Below, one piece after another: positions 11,300-23,274 of a stretch of 64,000 bases of DNA. Origin of the DNA: Pyxicephalus adspersus (lineage: Eukaryota > Chordata > Amphibia > Anura > Pyxicephalidae); contig NC_092863.1 of assembly GCF_032062135.1 (NCBI RefSeq), positions 18,013,926 to 18,077,925 on the forward strand, written 5' to 3'. Each line of letters starts with the position of its first letter. Position 1 is the stretch's first letter. A program made the translations under genes and the position numbers. The notes beneath the pieces are model-generated. The model was not told where the DNA came from and made no database searches. It saw only the letters and a list, made by a program, of their open reading frames with translations.

Positions 11300-12972
11300 T
11301 CCCCTCCATCTCCCCATCAGATTAATCCCTACAGTGGAGGAGATTACATGGAACCCAATGCCAGGTACTTTTTCCAGGACTCAGTTCACCTAATAATGAG
11401 TAAGCTCTGCTCAGCCCTGGATAATGTGAGCCCAGACTGTACATGAAGACATTTTAAAGAAAAAGTTAAATGGCTTGGCGAATTACTGACAATAGTTACC
11501 AGGACAGAGAGTGATGGGATATCCCCAAAAAAATCTTCCAATGGGGTACACCTTTTCCAATGATTACTGTCATAAAGGGTTTTATTACATTAGAGAAATT
11601 TCATGTCACTGACATACTGTGTCCTTATGACAGAAGGGGAAACCCAATAATCTTCCAATTGAGACACCAGTTCTGGGGACAGCCTAAGACGGGAATTTTT
11701 CTCCCATTGGGAAACTTCCTCTAACCTCCTGTAGTGCCTCAGCGATAGGGAGCGAAAGGAATATGTACGCAAATAGTAAAAACTGTCAGGTATATTAACC
11801 TTTCCTTATGCTATGTAAAGTTTTAAAAAAAGAAAATTGCTATGCATACAGTTTTGGTTTTATTTTCATATAAGCTTTAGTTTTGTAAGAAATTATTACA
11901 TGAATATATGTGGCTTCCTAAACATAGTATAACGTGGAGGTCTCGTATAAATGTGTCTAGCAGTCCCCGGACTGCAATAACTAGCTCCTGAACTATGATT
12001 ATGAGCATACCACTGCTGTGAGACTTTACTTAGCTCTGCCATGAGCACATATTTGTTCGAAAAAGAAAAGGCAAAACTATCGGACTATCAGACAGACATT
12101 CAGCTAATTGTACTTCTTATAGCACACTCTTCCTGTGGAGCTCAGCTCTCACTCTCCCCTGGTGCATCTCTGCTTACCCAATGTCTCCCGCCTCCGTCAG
12201 GCTCCAACGTGTGGACAAGGGGTACATTTCCGTGTCACACACAGGCGCTCATTGTCCATACTTAGTCAGCCCACACAGAGACACCCAAGAGTACGGCCAA
12301 TTATATTATACATGTACAGCATTCTAAAGAACGGCAATACCAAGACTTATTAAATAGAAAAAGTGCAAAGTGCAGTAACCCCATTCAACCTGTTATAACT
12401 CATCTCACATTTATATATAAGGAACCTAAATAACCCAAACATGTTCTTTTGTTAGCTCGATATAATAGGAAACCATTGTTCCTGCAGTTTTCCAATATTC
12501 ATAATGTCCCCATCTCAAATTAAAATACATTTCTATCTATAAACTAAACAATTATCTGGCAAGCACTGCATAATTAAAAACAATCATATTATGTCCATAT
12601 TTAGTATACAAGGCAAAATTTTCATTTGCTGGACTTCAAATATGTATTGAATATAAATGCCAGTGAACATCTGCAGCTAGTCCTCTATAAGACCCAATGA
12701 TGAATAAAAAAATCAAATGCCCAAAACAGATTGGCCGTGGTGGCTTGAAGCATTCGTCATATTACAAATATAGAGAATGTTACCGAAATGATTCGCAGAA
12801 TGGCAAATCTATAACTGTGGCAAGCTGTTACATGAGCGTTGTAAGTATGGCAGAGGATCCGACATTCATTAAAAGATCAATGGTGGGGAGATCATCTGCC
12901 ATTTAATAAATAGGTCCATAAGCTCAAATAAATATAGTGAACAAATCAAATATATGAAAAAAACAAAAACTA
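11300..12972. other. Non-coding stretch
   Basis: No repeat family or exon recognised. Plus-strand open stretches at 12041-12353 overlap each other and show no domain. Confidence 0.5.
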
Positions 12973-13039
12973 TATATTGTAGCAGAATGAAATATATGAT
13001 TCCAAATTTGCATCATATATTTCATCCTGCTACAATATA
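12973..13039 (-). other. 67-nt perfect-stem hairpin, pre-miRNA-sized
   Basis: Left arm 12973-12999 and right arm 13013-13039 are reverse complements over 27 bp with one difference (left AGAATG, right CATCCT), around a 13-nt loop. In a minus-strand transcript that difference becomes a G-U wobble, so all 27 positions would pair; in a plus-strand transcript it is an A-C mismatch. Size and loop are compatible with an intronic microRNA precursor, but a tiny foldback transposon or a recent inverted duplication is at least as likely, since real miRNA stems usually carry bulges. Confidence 0.5.
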
Positions 13040-13754
13040 AATATTAAAAACATACAGATGAGTTTAAAGTTGTGATTTTGCTTTCACTTTTTGAAGAAAT
13101 AATGTTTCCAGCTATTTCACCCCTGGTTAGTGGACATTTCTCTACTCATTTAAAAAAAACAGTGGAATCCATTTTTGGAGTCCAGATTTGGCCAAGAAAA
13201 GCTGAAGACTGCCTAGATATTCTGATTTAGCCACTCTTTTGCCATTATGTATGATCAATATTCGAGACATTACTATTTTCTTTTTTTAAATTCAGGGTCA
13301 CAATGTTTCAAAGTTTTGCAATTTGAAGCAGAAAAAAATCAGAAGAAAGTATTACTGTTTATATTACGTTTCCGTGCAAGTGGCATTAGACAGAGATGAT
13401 GAACACAGAGCGCAATAGTTTCTAAAACTATTTTAAAAATACACAGCAGAACACAACATGAATGTTCCTAGTGCATAAGTGTGAATGGGCCCTTTCATTT
13501 TAAAGTTGGTATGGTTTTTGACTGGAATTGGGCTATAAAATAAATGCATTTTATTATTATTGCAGACCAAGACAAACATATATATGCATAGTGCTACAAC
13601 ATAATGCTAACATTTGATTGGCTGTTATTTAATGAACATCACTGTTCTTTCCACTGTCTTAAAAAGTGGAAACATATTTAAGAACCAAGTGATTTACAGA
13701 TCTACTTAAAAAAGAAAATGGGTATATAGGTCAGCAAACTTTCACTTTTTGCAC
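13040..13754. other. Non-coding stretch
   Basis: AT-rich. Nothing recognised. Confidence 0.5.
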
Positions 13755-13960
13755 TAGAAGTGTAAAGTAAGCACCCCTCCCTTACTGAGGGTGTGGGCCT
13801 TGGCACGGCGGCTTCTGCATAGAGCTGGCCCACGCTGGAGATGCACGTGGCTGGCTGTCAGATCAGCTGGCAGAAGATCAGCGCCCTGGTCACATGACCT
13901 GGCACTGAGGCGAGCTCCACCCCTGTGACATCACGGAATGGAATACCCCTCTCATTAACC
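13755..13960. repeat. GC-richer repeat fragment with TAAGCACCCCTCCCT
   Basis: The block is clearly GC-richer than its surroundings. It shares the 15-mer TAAGCACCCCTCCCT (13769-13783) with a second locus at about 19273, which suggests an interspersed repeat. No terminal repeats were found and there is no coding frame. Confidence 0.4.
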
Positions 13961-16512
13961 CATGTAGCACAATATAATGCTGAAGGGAGTCACTCTGCAG
14001 CACATTAGATGATCAGTGAGATTGGAGTCACAAAAAAAACAGCACATCAGAAAAACATTTAATAACTGCAAAGCCGAATGAACACTTTTTGAGATAAGCA
14101 TTAGGTATCTAGTGATAAGGAATATGCTGCATTGTACAACAAGTCTGAGCATCAAATCACTCCATATCAACCAAATGTTCTGTACTGTAACCAATCACAA
14201 AGTGTGCAGCATAAATAAAATATCGGCATGCTATTACCAAACAGCCGCTCTCTGCAATATAGAGGCTTCCCTAAAGGCAGCAATACACAGCTGTCTGAAT
14301 TGTTTGATTGAATTTGATTGTTCAGTTTAACAAAACTTTTTAACAAGTGTATAATTATTAGGACAAACAAGTAGTTAGCATTCTAGACTTGTAGTGCTCA
14401 TTATTCATCGGAAACACTAGTTGCATGGAGTCTGTATGTTCACCCTGTGCTTTTAAATGCTTCGTTAGTTGCATCTTTCCACACAATCTTATCTTTTAAT
14501 GTATATCTGAAATTAAAACTACTTTTATTATAGTTTTGGATAAAGTAGGGAAAAGTTACAACCTTTGACTGTGCCGCTGATAAGAGGACCTAGTCCAAGT
14601 GACTACCGGGAGTGAAATGATATTTATACATAATCACCGCACATTTAATAGAGTTAATGTTTACAATGATTGCAGCCTTTCCGAATTCAAGCCTGTGAAT
14701 GCCTGATCACATTCCTACTCCATCGGCACAAACCTGTAGCATCGCTCATACAAATCTTAGAATAGATAATGATCCGAGATCAGTTCTTGGCCAACCCATA
14801 CAAAGGATAGCTTTTTGTGAGTTGGCTGCCAAACATGACACAACTCCATGTTCTTTACCTCCGGGCTTCATCAGCTAACATCACTGGGCCATTCATAAGC
14901 AGATACATATAGAATGATAAAATACCATTAACCACAGCAGAAGGGCTTCTACAAGCAGGTTTATTGAAAAAACTGCATAAAAGCATTCAGCATTCCATTT
15001 TCACAACTCAAAACCATCTATCATAAAGAGGGGATTTATGAGGCAATGAACAAGTCTGAACATTTCACTTATTACAAGAAGAAGGCACAGGACCAAAAAT
15101 ATCAAATCATCTATAATCAAGACAACACAACAGTGAGACAGGGATGTGTTTAAAATGTACAAAAGCAGTATTTGCTTTATCCCACCAAGTACTAAAACAC
15201 CCTTTAGTGCTTTTTTTATACAAACTCCACTTTAAAGCAAAACTCCAGCTTTAAGATTTTTTTTATGAATGGCATTGCAAAAAAAAAAAATACAGTATGA
15301 CTGCTGCCTGGTTCACTGGTTAGTTCTGCAGAATCAGTAGATTTGTTCTGGCTTTATAGTACAACTCCCACTAGGACCTTTTTAAAGGACAACTGAATTT
15401 TTTAAGTATTTAGGTACAGTATAAAAATGTTAACACATAAGATAACGCTTCATAAATGCCAATTTTGAACCAGCAAGCCCATGTCTCCTAAAAAGCAAGT
15501 ATCAGATCTACTTCTTGCTGTCCCTGCTGAGCAGATAAACTTTCTTTTTTGTCCAGTGACAACTGATCATTGGACTAAAAGTGAGAGTAAACTTTGGTAG
15601 CACGAGTGGTCACTAGAAAAGAAATTAAGGGAAAATTCTGCAATAATGAAACTTGTTTAGGCAGCAACTCTTGGGGGTTCCTATTACCTTGGGGAGATTT
15701 CCTGTTTCTTCCTGTTGTGTATACAGATCAGGAAGTGCACGCAAATCTCAACATGAGACAGGTTATTTAATCAGGTTTTATTCATCCCTTACTGTCATTT
15801 TATGGTAAAGAAGGCAACACCATGGTAGTGAATTATTTCTAATGGGATTTTTGAAAAAGAAATCTGTTCGATGCTTAAGAATATTTTTCTCCATTTTTAG
15901 AACTCTAAATCTTTGATTTTTTTTTTTATCTATGGATGTGGGCTTATTTCAGTTCATGAAATCGATGAAATATGGTATATACTGCCCTGTAATGCTTTTT
16001 TTTGTTTAGAAACAGTGCTTCTATATATCTTCCTATGAAGATAATGCCCAAGGCAGTGAACATTTAAAAAACAAAACCGCTTAGGTTTCCCCCCACCCTT
16101 TGGCAGCCGCTCAAGGTTCCCCTCTGAGACACCAAGCTATAGCTGTCAAGACCTGTTTGCTTGGAGGGCCAACTTCCTCCACCTGCAGGGAGAAAGCCTG
16201 GCCTGTAGCAAACAAGACGGAAACCCCGCAGGCCATCAGCTAGCTGGCTTACAGGTAGAAACACAGCGAGGTCATGTAGAATAGTAACACTGAGGTGTGG
16301 CATGGAAAATGTGGCAACCAAGGCCAATACCCCAATTTGCAGCTACAACAGCCACACAGAAAAATCTATTGAAAAAATCACTTTATCTCTGTCAGATGGG
16401 GACAAATAGCGCAGCAATGGCACATATATTTATTAGGGTTGGAAAAGATAAACAAGGGTTGGAAAGTTTCACCCACAGGGAGACCTCCGGGTACACATAC
16501 TGTACATCGACC
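13961..16512. other. Non-coding stretch with one TTAA-type repeat end
   Basis: At 15232 TTAAAGCAAAACTCCAGC begins a short segment that ends near TTTTTAAAGGACAACTG at about 15390; this fits a decayed member of the TTAAAG-N-N-N-ACT family. The rest shows no recognisable feature. Open stretches at 13955-14370 overlap on opposite strands and appear spurious. Confidence 0.45.
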
Positions 16513-16656
16513 TTAAGCTACGTACACACTTCCAATAATTATCGTTGGTAAACGAACGACGAACGATCCTGCACGATATCGGCGAACGATCGTAATGCAC
16601 CGATCCTGTACATGCAGATAACGACACGATCGTTCGCAGATATTGTACACACATTA
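16513..16656 (+). mobile_element. TTAA-GCTACGTACACAC MITE, truncated copy
   Basis: TTAA (16513-16516) is followed by GCTACGTACACAC, the same terminus as the elements at 33304 and 49346. The interior is made of CGAACGATC-type inverted words (AACGAACGACGAACGATC; GATCGTTCG). The right half of the family is missing. Confidence 0.6.
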
Positions 16657-18836
16657 CACTCACCTGCTTTAAAGGTGTCCTTTTGTTTCTCTAATCCTTT
16701 AGTCTTTGCTACTTTTCAGATAAGCTGGTGTCATCACCAAAAACATAAAAACAAAAACAAAAAAACACACCCAAATCCAGTTTTGGATATAAACACTTTC
16801 AGTCCCTTTCATATACACAGCCTGAGATCAACCAGTTCGGTAAAGGGAGAAATGTTATTAAGCACCAAAAAAAATTATATTATAGACTAATGACAGGTAC
16901 AGGTAAATGTGTACCCACAGCAAGATAAAAACAGCCGAATGGTATACAAACATATATTTGATTTACATTTTGCAACTCAAGAAAGGCTTGTAATAGCTGT
17001 ATTGGTGTAATGGTTTGACATATAATGTATACTGGCACACAAGCACATTCTATTGTGAGTATCTTCCCTAGGGGGACATGGCTGACAGTGGAGGAGCATT
17101 GTCTACACATCTATTGGACATATCCAAGGTGCCCTTATCTTACTGCTCAGCTCTTTACAAATTGCCTAGCTTGGAGGAAGGAGAATGTTAAGGGACATCA
17201 CAATTACCCGTTATATATGTATGCTTTAGAACACCAGGCCACTGATATATAAAAAGCCATAATCTATAGCAACTGCAAGTTCAGTACAGAAGTACAGAAG
17301 TTTGCAAGTATTTTAAATGACATGGACCAACAATAGGAGAGCCTGCAAATTAGGTACCAATTAGGGTATTAGCCCCCAAAACAGAGATTACAAAGAGAAT
17401 TCTTTTCCTTTTTAGGCGTAATAGACACCTGAAGCCTGTCACTAGCTCTGCATAGCAAACAATTACCATTCACCTTTTATTATTTAGACTATTGCATACT
17501 CAGAGAAGCACAAATCTGGTTTCAATGGCATAAATAAACCTGATCGTGGCTGGTAAAAGGGTCCTTATTATCATCATTACAAGAACCAAACTAAATGAAA
17601 TATCTGAAAATGCCAACATATGATTTAATATTTTTATATGTTTAATATGAAATCACTGATCAAACTGAAACATGTCACACGACTAGAGAGCAGGGAAGCT
17701 TCCGATTGTCTGATATAGGTTACATGATATTATGCTGCAAGCTTTTTATAATGAATAAGGCTGACAGTGACCAAATGTTTTCATTTTGTTGTGGGAAGCA
17801 AAAGTTATTTCTTGACACAGGGAACTGCAGGCTTAGTAGGCAGTTATTATGTAATGTTAATAATATTTAACATGTGCAGTGTTATTTAATTAGGTGAAAA
17901 CACAATGCAGAAAAAGTAATGCACAGTGCCAATTCTTCATCTTTCTTTGTTGTAAATGCATGACACGGATGGAAAGTGAATTCTGAGTGGTTGTTATTGG
18001 ATACAGCACTTCATTATAGCTGTTGCACTATGTTTGCACTGTGAATAGGAGAAAACTCCTATTCAGAATTGCTTGTATAATCCACTCACATATTAGAATC
18101 CAAACCTGTAAAATGATGCTTTAATAACAACTATAAGTATGGTAAAGCCAGCATATTTGAACTTGAGCTGCCTATTATTTTCCGTTGAGTCGCAGAGCCT
18201 GATTTGTATGTGAACAAATAAAAAAGCTTGTTCCCTCTAGTGATATGACAGTATTGGCCCACCCAGGCACAATGCAATCTTCTGCTTGGCAACACTAATA
18301 TTCTTTCCTGCTGTACTTGTCTATAGAGCCCTACAGAAAGCCGAAGATCGAACTGCAGTGCAGTATATATACTTCTGTTTTTGTTTTTCTATGTTGGACC
18401 CATCAGCCACAATGTACATGTATTATGTACTTACATGTATTAATGTATGCATATTAGTTGAACATATTCAAACCATATACAGGTTTGCAGGGCTATGTAC
18501 TGAGCAGAAACTTGTTGCAACTTTTATTGTTCTTGCTTCTATAAAAGATAGCATTTGATTGGGTATTATGGGTTATTGCACTCTGCACATTCTCAATGCT
18601 TTTTACACCACCTAATACAATAAGCTTGAAGCATTTGCTTGATGAACTTTAGAGACATCAGACTAAATGCTGGTAAATAAACAACACTTTAAAAGTACTA
18701 CTGCTTGACACTGGTTGATAGGTGCATGACCAAGTAAATAATCAAAATATCCCAGATATTGGTTGTTTATCTAGTTACATTTTTGGTGCTAAATTCAATG
18801 CTGATATCACATCTATCCATGAAACCATTAGAAGTA
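16657..18836. other. Non-coding, intron-like stretch
   Basis: No element or exon recognised. The segments at 17420-17600 and 17930-18120 are free of obvious repeats and of average composition, so they are candidates for conserved non-coding DNA, but conservation cannot be judged from one sequence. Confidence 0.45.
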
Positions 18837-19151
18837 CAGTTGACAATTGAAAATCCGGTCACTGATAATCCGGTTCCTCCAGTTTTCCAAAATGAATTTT
18901 GGATCACATTTTCAATACAGGGATTGCAGTACACCGTTTGGCCACTTATGTTTTGATGGCGCTGTTCTGCAGAAACAGCTGTTAGGTCTTGCTTGTTACA
19001 CTAAATACACGTAGAGACGACCCTGCTGCCTGCTCCCTGTATCTGTGCTAGATGTTTTCAGGTGCTGTGAGAAGAGGAAGGCTTACCTGTGTGTGGAGGG
19101 GAGTATACCCTTCAAAAATCCAAAGGCTGCCGGATTTTTGAATGTCAACTG
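18837..19151 (+). mobile_element. Tigger/pogo-like MITE with TA duplication
   Basis: Ends are inverted repeats of about 22 bp: CAGTTGACAATTGAAAATCC on the left and GGATTTTTGAATGTCAACTG on the right. TA flanks both sides (18835-18836 and 19152-19153). A CAGTTGA start with TA duplication matches pogo/Tigger (Tc1-mariner superfamily) non-autonomous elements. A second copy of the inner word (AATCCGGTTCC) lies just inside the left end. The 315-bp length has no room for a transposase. Confidence 0.8.
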
Positions 19152-19153
19152 TA

Positions 19154-19566
19154 TTAACTGGCATAATCCTTACCTACATTGAAAGGCACTACTTTGTGTC
19201 AGAAGATATCCAAACACTGTAATCTCGTTCACTTCAGAGGATGACCGGTGGCCTCGGACTTCTTAGGTAAGGACTAAGCACCCCTCCCTGACAGGCTGCT
19301 AAAACCCAAATCCAGCCCAAAAACTCTTCTTCTTAGATTTCAAAAGACTGGGCAATAGTTAGAATGTTGTCACATTTTTATTGCTGCTAGTTGGCTCATT
19401 GTAAAGATTTCCTTTCACTTCCTGTCTACTTACAAAACAAGAAATTAGAAGATAAAGTTGTCACTGGGACAAAAGACATGAGGCAATAAACCCACTTACA
19501 GATGTTCTAACTCCATACCACTTTACAAAATAAATGTTTTCATCAGCAAAAATAACGTTGTCAGTG
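19154..19566. other. Non-coding stretch with a short repeat remnant
   Basis: TAAGCACCCCTCCCT at about 19273 is shared with 13769. The rest is unremarkable. Confidence 0.4.
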
Positions 19567-19746
19567 ATGGTAGCAAAAAGACTGGTATTTAGTAAAAGCA
19601 CTTAAAGCTAATACCGTGACGTGTTTCACACTACAGTACTTAGTCACAAAGCTTATGACTAAGCGCCGTAGCATGAATCGCAGCAAAGTATCTGTCTGAT
19701 GTAAGTGCTTTTACTAAACAAAATCTCATAGTCTCTTTGCTACCAT
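19567..19746. repeat. 180-bp nested foldback with GACGTGTTTCAC box
   Basis: The outer arms 19567-19604 and 19702-19746 are inverted repeats: ATGGTAGCAAA...AGTAAAAGCACTTA against TAAGTGCTTTTACT...TTTGCTACCAT, with a small insertion in the right arm. An inner stem CTTAGTCA (19639-19646) pairs with TGACTAAG (19656-19663). The box GACGTGTTTCAC next to CTTAGTC is also present at 41035-41085, so this is a dispersed palindromic family. Confidence 0.65.
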
Positions 19747-20584
19747 TATAGACTACAGTACATTTTCCTATTGATCTGCTTTAGTTGGCAATGCTGTGGA
19801 GTAACTGCGGACATCTGTGAGTGTGGCCATTTTCCCCAGTGGCAGTGGTTATTGTTTGATGGAAATGTGCTTTCATTGCTGCAGGCCCGGGATCCAAGAA
19901 ATATCCTATGACTTCTTGTCTTTGTTACACCATGTCACTGGGGCAGAAGTATGTTAATCCCATTACCAATCAAAGGAAACCAGTACTGAGAAAAATATGG
20001 CCCTGTCTTTCTAAAATTGCTAGTTGTCAGTTCTGATCATAATAAAGAATAGGAAATCTGACAACAACTAACTAATAGTGAGGTCAGCAACAACAGCCTT
20101 CTTATTTTCTTTTAGCAAAAGTTCCCTTTACAATAAATAAATATTTTATTTAGGAGTCTCAATTGTGTGCTTTGGCTGGAGCTGCCTATTAAATAAAGTA
20201 CACCATGCGTATTCTTATTGCTACCCCACGTACAGTCAAAGGCTCATTTTGTTATCTAATTTCTAAATAGCAGTTGTGAAAATGTGTAAAAATCTACTTT
20301 ACTTACTTTCACTCTGCCTTTCATCATTCCTCATTTCCCAATTGGAAGCCAATCACAATGTCACAGAGTTCCTATGTAATAACCAAACTTGCACTCAAGT
20401 CTTTATTTACATTCAAGCACTACCCAACACTGGCATGTGAATGAGCTGTTCATAATAATAACCCAATAAGCACATGTATGGTTGGAGGGTAACATAGTTA
20501 GTTACACATAGTTACAAAAAGCAGGACTAGCAGTGTTTTACTAGCAGTAACCTTAGATGACAGTGACTTGCAGTAAATGGAGGG
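19747..20584. other. Non-coding stretch
   Basis: Nothing recognised beyond short AT-rich runs. Confidence 0.5.
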
Positions 20585-20752
20585 CAGGGGTCTCCCCTTT
20601 AGCCTTTTAGCTGGGGGTACCACCCGGCACTTTTCAGCACCCACCCGGTTGTTTTTGGGTGGTTACTGAAGAGTTTGGTAACAATACAGGGGCTGCCACC
20701 CAACTACAATTTCTTCCCACCCGGCTTAAAAAGATTTCTGGGTTGAGCACTG
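20585..20752 (+). mobile_element. CAGTG-ended MITE, copy 3 (near full length)
   Basis: 168 bp, from CAGGGGTCTCCCC to GGGTTGAGCACTG. The 5-mer GAGGG lies immediately before (20580-20584) and after (20753-20757), a 5-bp target-site duplication. The body is the best preserved of the six copies: TTTTAGCTGGGGGTACCACC, CACTTTTCAGCACCCACCCG and CAATACAGGGGCTGCCACCC. Confidence 0.85.
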
Positions 20753-22277
20753 GAGGGTTGATAAACGCCGGGTTAAAAACTGGCTAACAAAAACCACTAG
20801 CGTGCAATCTGTCAGGAAACAAATGCTGTATGTACCTTTTTTGGCCTGATACTGTGCATTGGCAGCCCATTCAAAATGAACTGGCTATCTTAATGAAACA
20901 CAAGTTAACTTGTGACATAACATTCATCAACATATGTGAATATAGGCAATGAACAGGAGCTGGGAAGTATGAATAGGTCCTAAAGATGCTTTCACTTAAC
21001 TAATTTTTAATGAAAAATGAACATTATATTCAACTAGATTTTCTGTTAGCCCACCCCCTCTTCAAGGTATATGTCTGAAAGGTATATTACGATAATCACT
21101 GTAACTTTATGCATATTATCAAGGACAACTTTCATTCCCAAATTTAACACCCATAACTGGTATCTCTTATAACAGATGCAGTTCATTCACTCATATTTGT
21201 TTACAAGCTTTGCTTTTCAAAAGGTCTTTCTTTCCCTTTTTTTCACTTTTTTGTGAATGAAAATTTTGTGGCATGTCAAGCTACATCTTCCAATTCAAAA
21301 CCAGTAAGAGGGGACCTCACAAATGGAGACAAATCGAGCCAACAGCAAAACTTATCCAGAACCATGGGAGATCCTTAACTATGAGGGAGACCTTCAACTA
21401 AGAGAAGTTATCAAATACAAAAATCTTACCGATAATGACAAACTTAGCCACATATGAGACAAAGGAAAGGAAAGATACAAGCTTAAACATAAAATTGTGA
21501 AGCTTGAATCATGGGATCTGCTTGTCTAATCTCTTTATTCTATGAATACTAAAGAAGAATTTACAATTAAAGTAATACCTGCTCATAAAGCACATATATC
21601 AGTGAAGCAAAGTGTGTGTGGTCCTCATAAGGTTAATATTTTACGTTCAGTTACATGGTCAGTGCAAGGCTCAAGGGTACATCCAATCCCATCTAATTCA
21701 CAACATCAAAAGGGCTGCACTCCAAAGGTTATCAAACATTTTTATAACAAACCCTGCTGTACATACTTGGTATTGATGGGGAAAACTCCATTAAAACTAA
21801 TTATGTACAGCGGTGGTTAGGAATAAAAATAAAAATGTGAAATAGCAATAAAAAAGAAATGTTTCAGAGATTCCTTGAAGTGTCACCGTGAGCTTTAGAT
21901 AAAGCTAAATTTTTTGATGTCCCTACAGTGCTTCTCATTGTTCTTTATCGAGAGGAAACGTAAGGTCACGGAGTACAAGGACCCCCCTGCCTTGCGTTTG
22001 CTTTATTCATTCTGTAAATCATTCTACACCTCTACTGCTTCCCAAATGTCCCCCCCGCCATTCAATGGGGAAAAATCCAACACAAGAAAGCAAATCCTGG
22101 TCTTTACAAAGATGGCCACCTCCATACAGAACCTCAGTAGCATAGAAAGTCATAAATGGGAAAAGGAAAAGCCGTGGGGAGCCTACTGTCTTTCGCCCTC
22201 TAATTACTTTCTGTTGGCATAGATTATACAGCACAGGTCTTCTATAAATGCAACTAGTATTTAATACCTATTTTTCA
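20753..22277. other. Non-coding stretch with an old dispersed repeat
   Basis: About 20830-20940 (GTGCATTGGCAGCCCATTCA and AATGAACTGG) resembles the segment at 50240-50330, probably an old interspersed repeat. Open stretches at 21542-21820 and 21914-22234 overlap on opposite strands and have no recognisable product. Confidence 0.45.
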
Positions 22278-22391
22278 ACCCAGATTTTATTAAGCCGGGT
22301 GGCAGCCCCTGTATTATGACCCAACTCTTTAGTAACCACCCAAATACAGCCAGATGGTTCGCCGGGGGTAACGGGGCTGGGGAGAACACTG
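22278..22391 (-). mobile_element. CAGTG-ended MITE, copy 4 (internally deleted)
   Basis: Runs from CAACCCAGATTTTATTAAGC to GGGGCTGGGGAGAACACTG on the plus strand, so the family is in minus orientation. The first terminus is damaged and two internal pieces are missing, including most of the CACTTTTCAG box. The minus-strand open frames over it (22261-22564) come from repeat sequence. Confidence 0.75.
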
Positions 22392-23274
22392 CATGCACAT
22401 TCGCTGACAAAGATCTGCCTAATAGCAGAAAGCATAGGAAAAACATTATAATGTGTTCTGCTTCTTCTTTTTCCAATTTCAGGCTCAATGATAGGATAAC
22501 CTAACTGTACTGGTCTAGGTCTGAGGTTAACGTTAGTACAAATGGCTTTGTTTTTTTTGGACATCGACTTACTATAGGGTGGCCATACAGTTTCAAATCA
22601 AAACAAATTCGTCACAACCTAACGCTTAAGGAAGAACTCCACTTAGCACTACCTGCATCTAATGTCACACAAAATACAATACATAAAATCAGGACCCATG
22701 TTCAGCCGCCCCTCTTCAGCGTACAATTACTTCAGGAATTGGGTTGTGTTACTGCACACAAAGGAGAAACCCTCCTTACTGCCATGTTTATTTTTCCTGC
22801 ATGTTGGTGGCACAAAGTTTAAATGGCCTATACAGAGGAAACAGGGCAGTCACCAATCATAATGTTATTTTTCTATTGCCTTATACCACAGGAAGCTAGT
22901 ATACTGGTCCTGATTAATTGCAAAGCTTTCTTATGCACCTCATGCTGGTAAAAGGAGGAAGCTGATTTAAAGACTACAGATAACAATAACACACAAGTCC
23001 CTGGTGTGTATTTTATCTTATAGCTTTTTACAAACTTTGTTTTCTGGACAACATAAATATTCAAAATTAGTAGTTCTTTTATTTTTGTGCTGTTTAGAAC
23101 TAAAAAATGTCATTCACAAATCTGTAGTTTGTATAGAAAGAAATCAGTAGATTATCTTTATATAAGATATAGATTGGATCTACAGCGCTAATGCTTCCTG
23201 TTTAAGTACTCACAGGTATCAGATGTCTCTCATTCGTTAGGTAATGACAACAAATCCTGTAAATGTCGGACATC
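22392..23274. other. Non-coding stretch with a TTAA-type repeat end
   Basis: TTAAGGAAGAACTCCACTTA at 22626 resembles the recurring TTAAAG-N-N-N-ACT terminus. The rest is unremarkable. Confidence 0.4.

Noticed and set aside
13755..13960. CpG island / promoter
   Set aside because: GC-rich for its surroundings, but shares a 15-mer with another locus and lacks a TATA box, donor or CpG density; more likely a repeat.
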